From NCBI GenBank assembly GCA_030770535.1, contig JASVEC010000122.1, positions 1 through 46,649 on the forward strand: a stretch of DNA of 46,649 nt. Direction: 5' to 3'. The translations under genes were made by a program, and so were the position numbers. The notes below the pieces were generated by a model. That model made no database searches and was not told where the DNA came from. It worked only from the letters and a program-made list of their open reading frames with translations. Positions 45,626-46,649 of this stretch are shown here, one piece after another (position 1 is the first letter of the stretch; every line of letters begins with the position of its first letter). Source of the DNA: Batkoa obscura (lineage: Eukaryota > Entomophthoromycota > Entomophthoromycetes > Entomophthorales > Batkoaceae).

Positions 45626-46649
45626 ATGGAAGCTAGCGGTACCAATGAGACTATAAAAATCCATGTGAAGATGTCCGATGGACAAAAGGATACTTATGAC
45701 GTAAGTAGTGAAACTTTAATTGGGGATTTTAAACAAACTATTAGCGAAAAAATGGAGATTCCAAAAGAAAGGTTACGTTTGATTTTTGCTGGTAAAGTTT
45801 TAAAGGATGAGCAAAGTTTAAGTTCTTATAACTTGAAAAATGATAATACTATTCATCTAGTTAAAGGCGCAGCTACTACTAATAAAGCTGCTCCTCAAGG
45901 TAATCTTTTGATTTATTTTATTTAGATTTTGATTTAAATTCTTTCTTTTTAGCTCCAACAAATAATACTTCTACTACTCAAAATACAAATGCTCCAAATA
46001 CCACCACTGATTCAACTACTCAAAATAATACTCCATTTCCATTTGGTGGTCAAAACCCTGCCGATTTATTAAGTCAATTTAATTTACCACCTTTAGGAGG
46101 ACAAGGAGGTAATGGAACGAATGCTCAAGGTAATCCCTTCGGTAATTTAGGAGGTATGGGAAATATGGAAAATTTACAAAATAGTTTATTGAATGATCCA
46201 AATTCAATGAATTTTTTTACTTCTTTAATGTCTAATCCAGAAGTGGTACGTAGCGTGATGCAATTTAACCCACAGTTACAAAATATGGGTATGACACCTG
46301 AACAAATTAGTTCAATGATGTCAATGATGAATACCCCAGGTATGAGAGAAATGATGGCTTCCCCTCAAATGCGTGAAATGATGAGTGGTAATATGGGTGG
46401 TGCTATGGGTGGTGCTATGGGTGGTATGGGCAGTAATCCATTTGGCGCAAATACTGGCACAAATACTGGCACCAATGGAAACAATCCACCGTTAGGAAGT
46501 AATCCAAGGGTACCTAATTTATTCGAAGCATTTGGTGGAGCTAATAATTTATTTAATAACAATAATTCAACAAACACTACTGGAGACAGTGCCAACGCTG
46601 GTGGTGGTAGTCAACAACCACCAGAAGAGCGATTTCAAGTTCAACTTCA
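45626..46649 (+). CDS. DSK2: ubiquilin/Dsk2 ubiquitin shuttle factor (3' end outside window)
   Basis: Exon 1 (45626-45899) encodes a ubiquitin-like domain (IKIHVKMSDGQKDTYDVSSE, IPKERLRLIFAGKVLKDEQS, NTIHLVKGA); a 53-nt intron follows, then exon 2 from 45953 to the window end. Exon 2 starts Thr/Asn-rich and continues with an STI1-like segment (SLLNDPNSMNFFTSLMSNPE, NPQLQNMGMTPEQI, MMNTPGMREMMASPQMREMM) and a Gly/Met repeat (GGAMGGAMGG). The last residues, PPEERFQVQL, are what normally precedes the UBA domain, so only about 45 residues are missing. These proteins carry ubiquitinated cargo to the proteasome. Confidence 0.93.

Noticed and set aside
46365-46595. 76-codon antisense frame in ubiquilin
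   Set aside because: A Pro/Leu-rich shadow of the Gly/Met/Asn-rich part of the ubiquilin exon.

Overview
This window is AT-rich nuclear DNA with the look of an early-diverging fungus. Spliceosomal introns are very short (about 47-80 nt, GT...AG). One gene is a fungal-type adenylate cyclase (RA, LRR, PP2C-like and class III cyclase domains in one chain). Others are an OPT oligopeptide transporter, a LOG-family hydrolase, methylcrotonyl-CoA carboxylase alpha and TIM17/TIM50. A secreted-type GT1 UDP-glycosyltransferase and low-complexity Asn-rich inserts would fit a Zoopagomycota/Entomophthoromycotina-like genome. That placement is inference; no rRNA or marker here settles it.

Layout. 0-10.3 kb: a UDP-glycosyltransferase with one frame break (-), an SAP30BP/HCNGP-like protein (+), an OPT transporter (+) and a nine-exon methylcrotonyl-CoA carboxylase alpha (-). 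10.3-15.6 kb: tRNA-Lys(UUU) followed by a transposon nest. The nest holds an old decayed copy and a longer copy of one DDE DNA transposon, peppered with ~98-bp MITEs. 15.6-26.1 kb: a secreted metallophosphoesterase (+), an unrecognised 201-aa membrane protein (-), a LOG-family protein (+) and the adenylate cyclase (+). 26.1-34.2 kb: a gene-poor stretch with two intact single-exon homeobox genes, one frame-broken homeobox relic and five more MITEs. 34.2-46.6 kb: a dense block of short-intron genes, namely site-2 protease (+), TIM17 (-), TIM50 (+), a Ctr-type copper transporter (-), a CSN3-like PCI protein (+), a metaxin-like protein (-), an unrecognised 363-aa protein (-) and ubiquilin/Dsk2 (+, cut by the window end).

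How the parts relate. TIM17 and TIM50, two subunits of the TIM23 presequence translocase, are divergent neighbours sharing a 524-bp upstream region. A metaxin (outer-membrane import) lies 3.4 kb beyond TIM50. The strongest novelty candidates are two. The first is a MITE family with GGGGATGT-type ends and perfect 4-bp target duplications, sitting beside its probable autonomous parent; two MITEs are inserted in the parent's transposase gene. The second is the adenylate cyclase, which keeps its metal- and purine-binding residues but has lost the conserved transition-state Asn and Arg.
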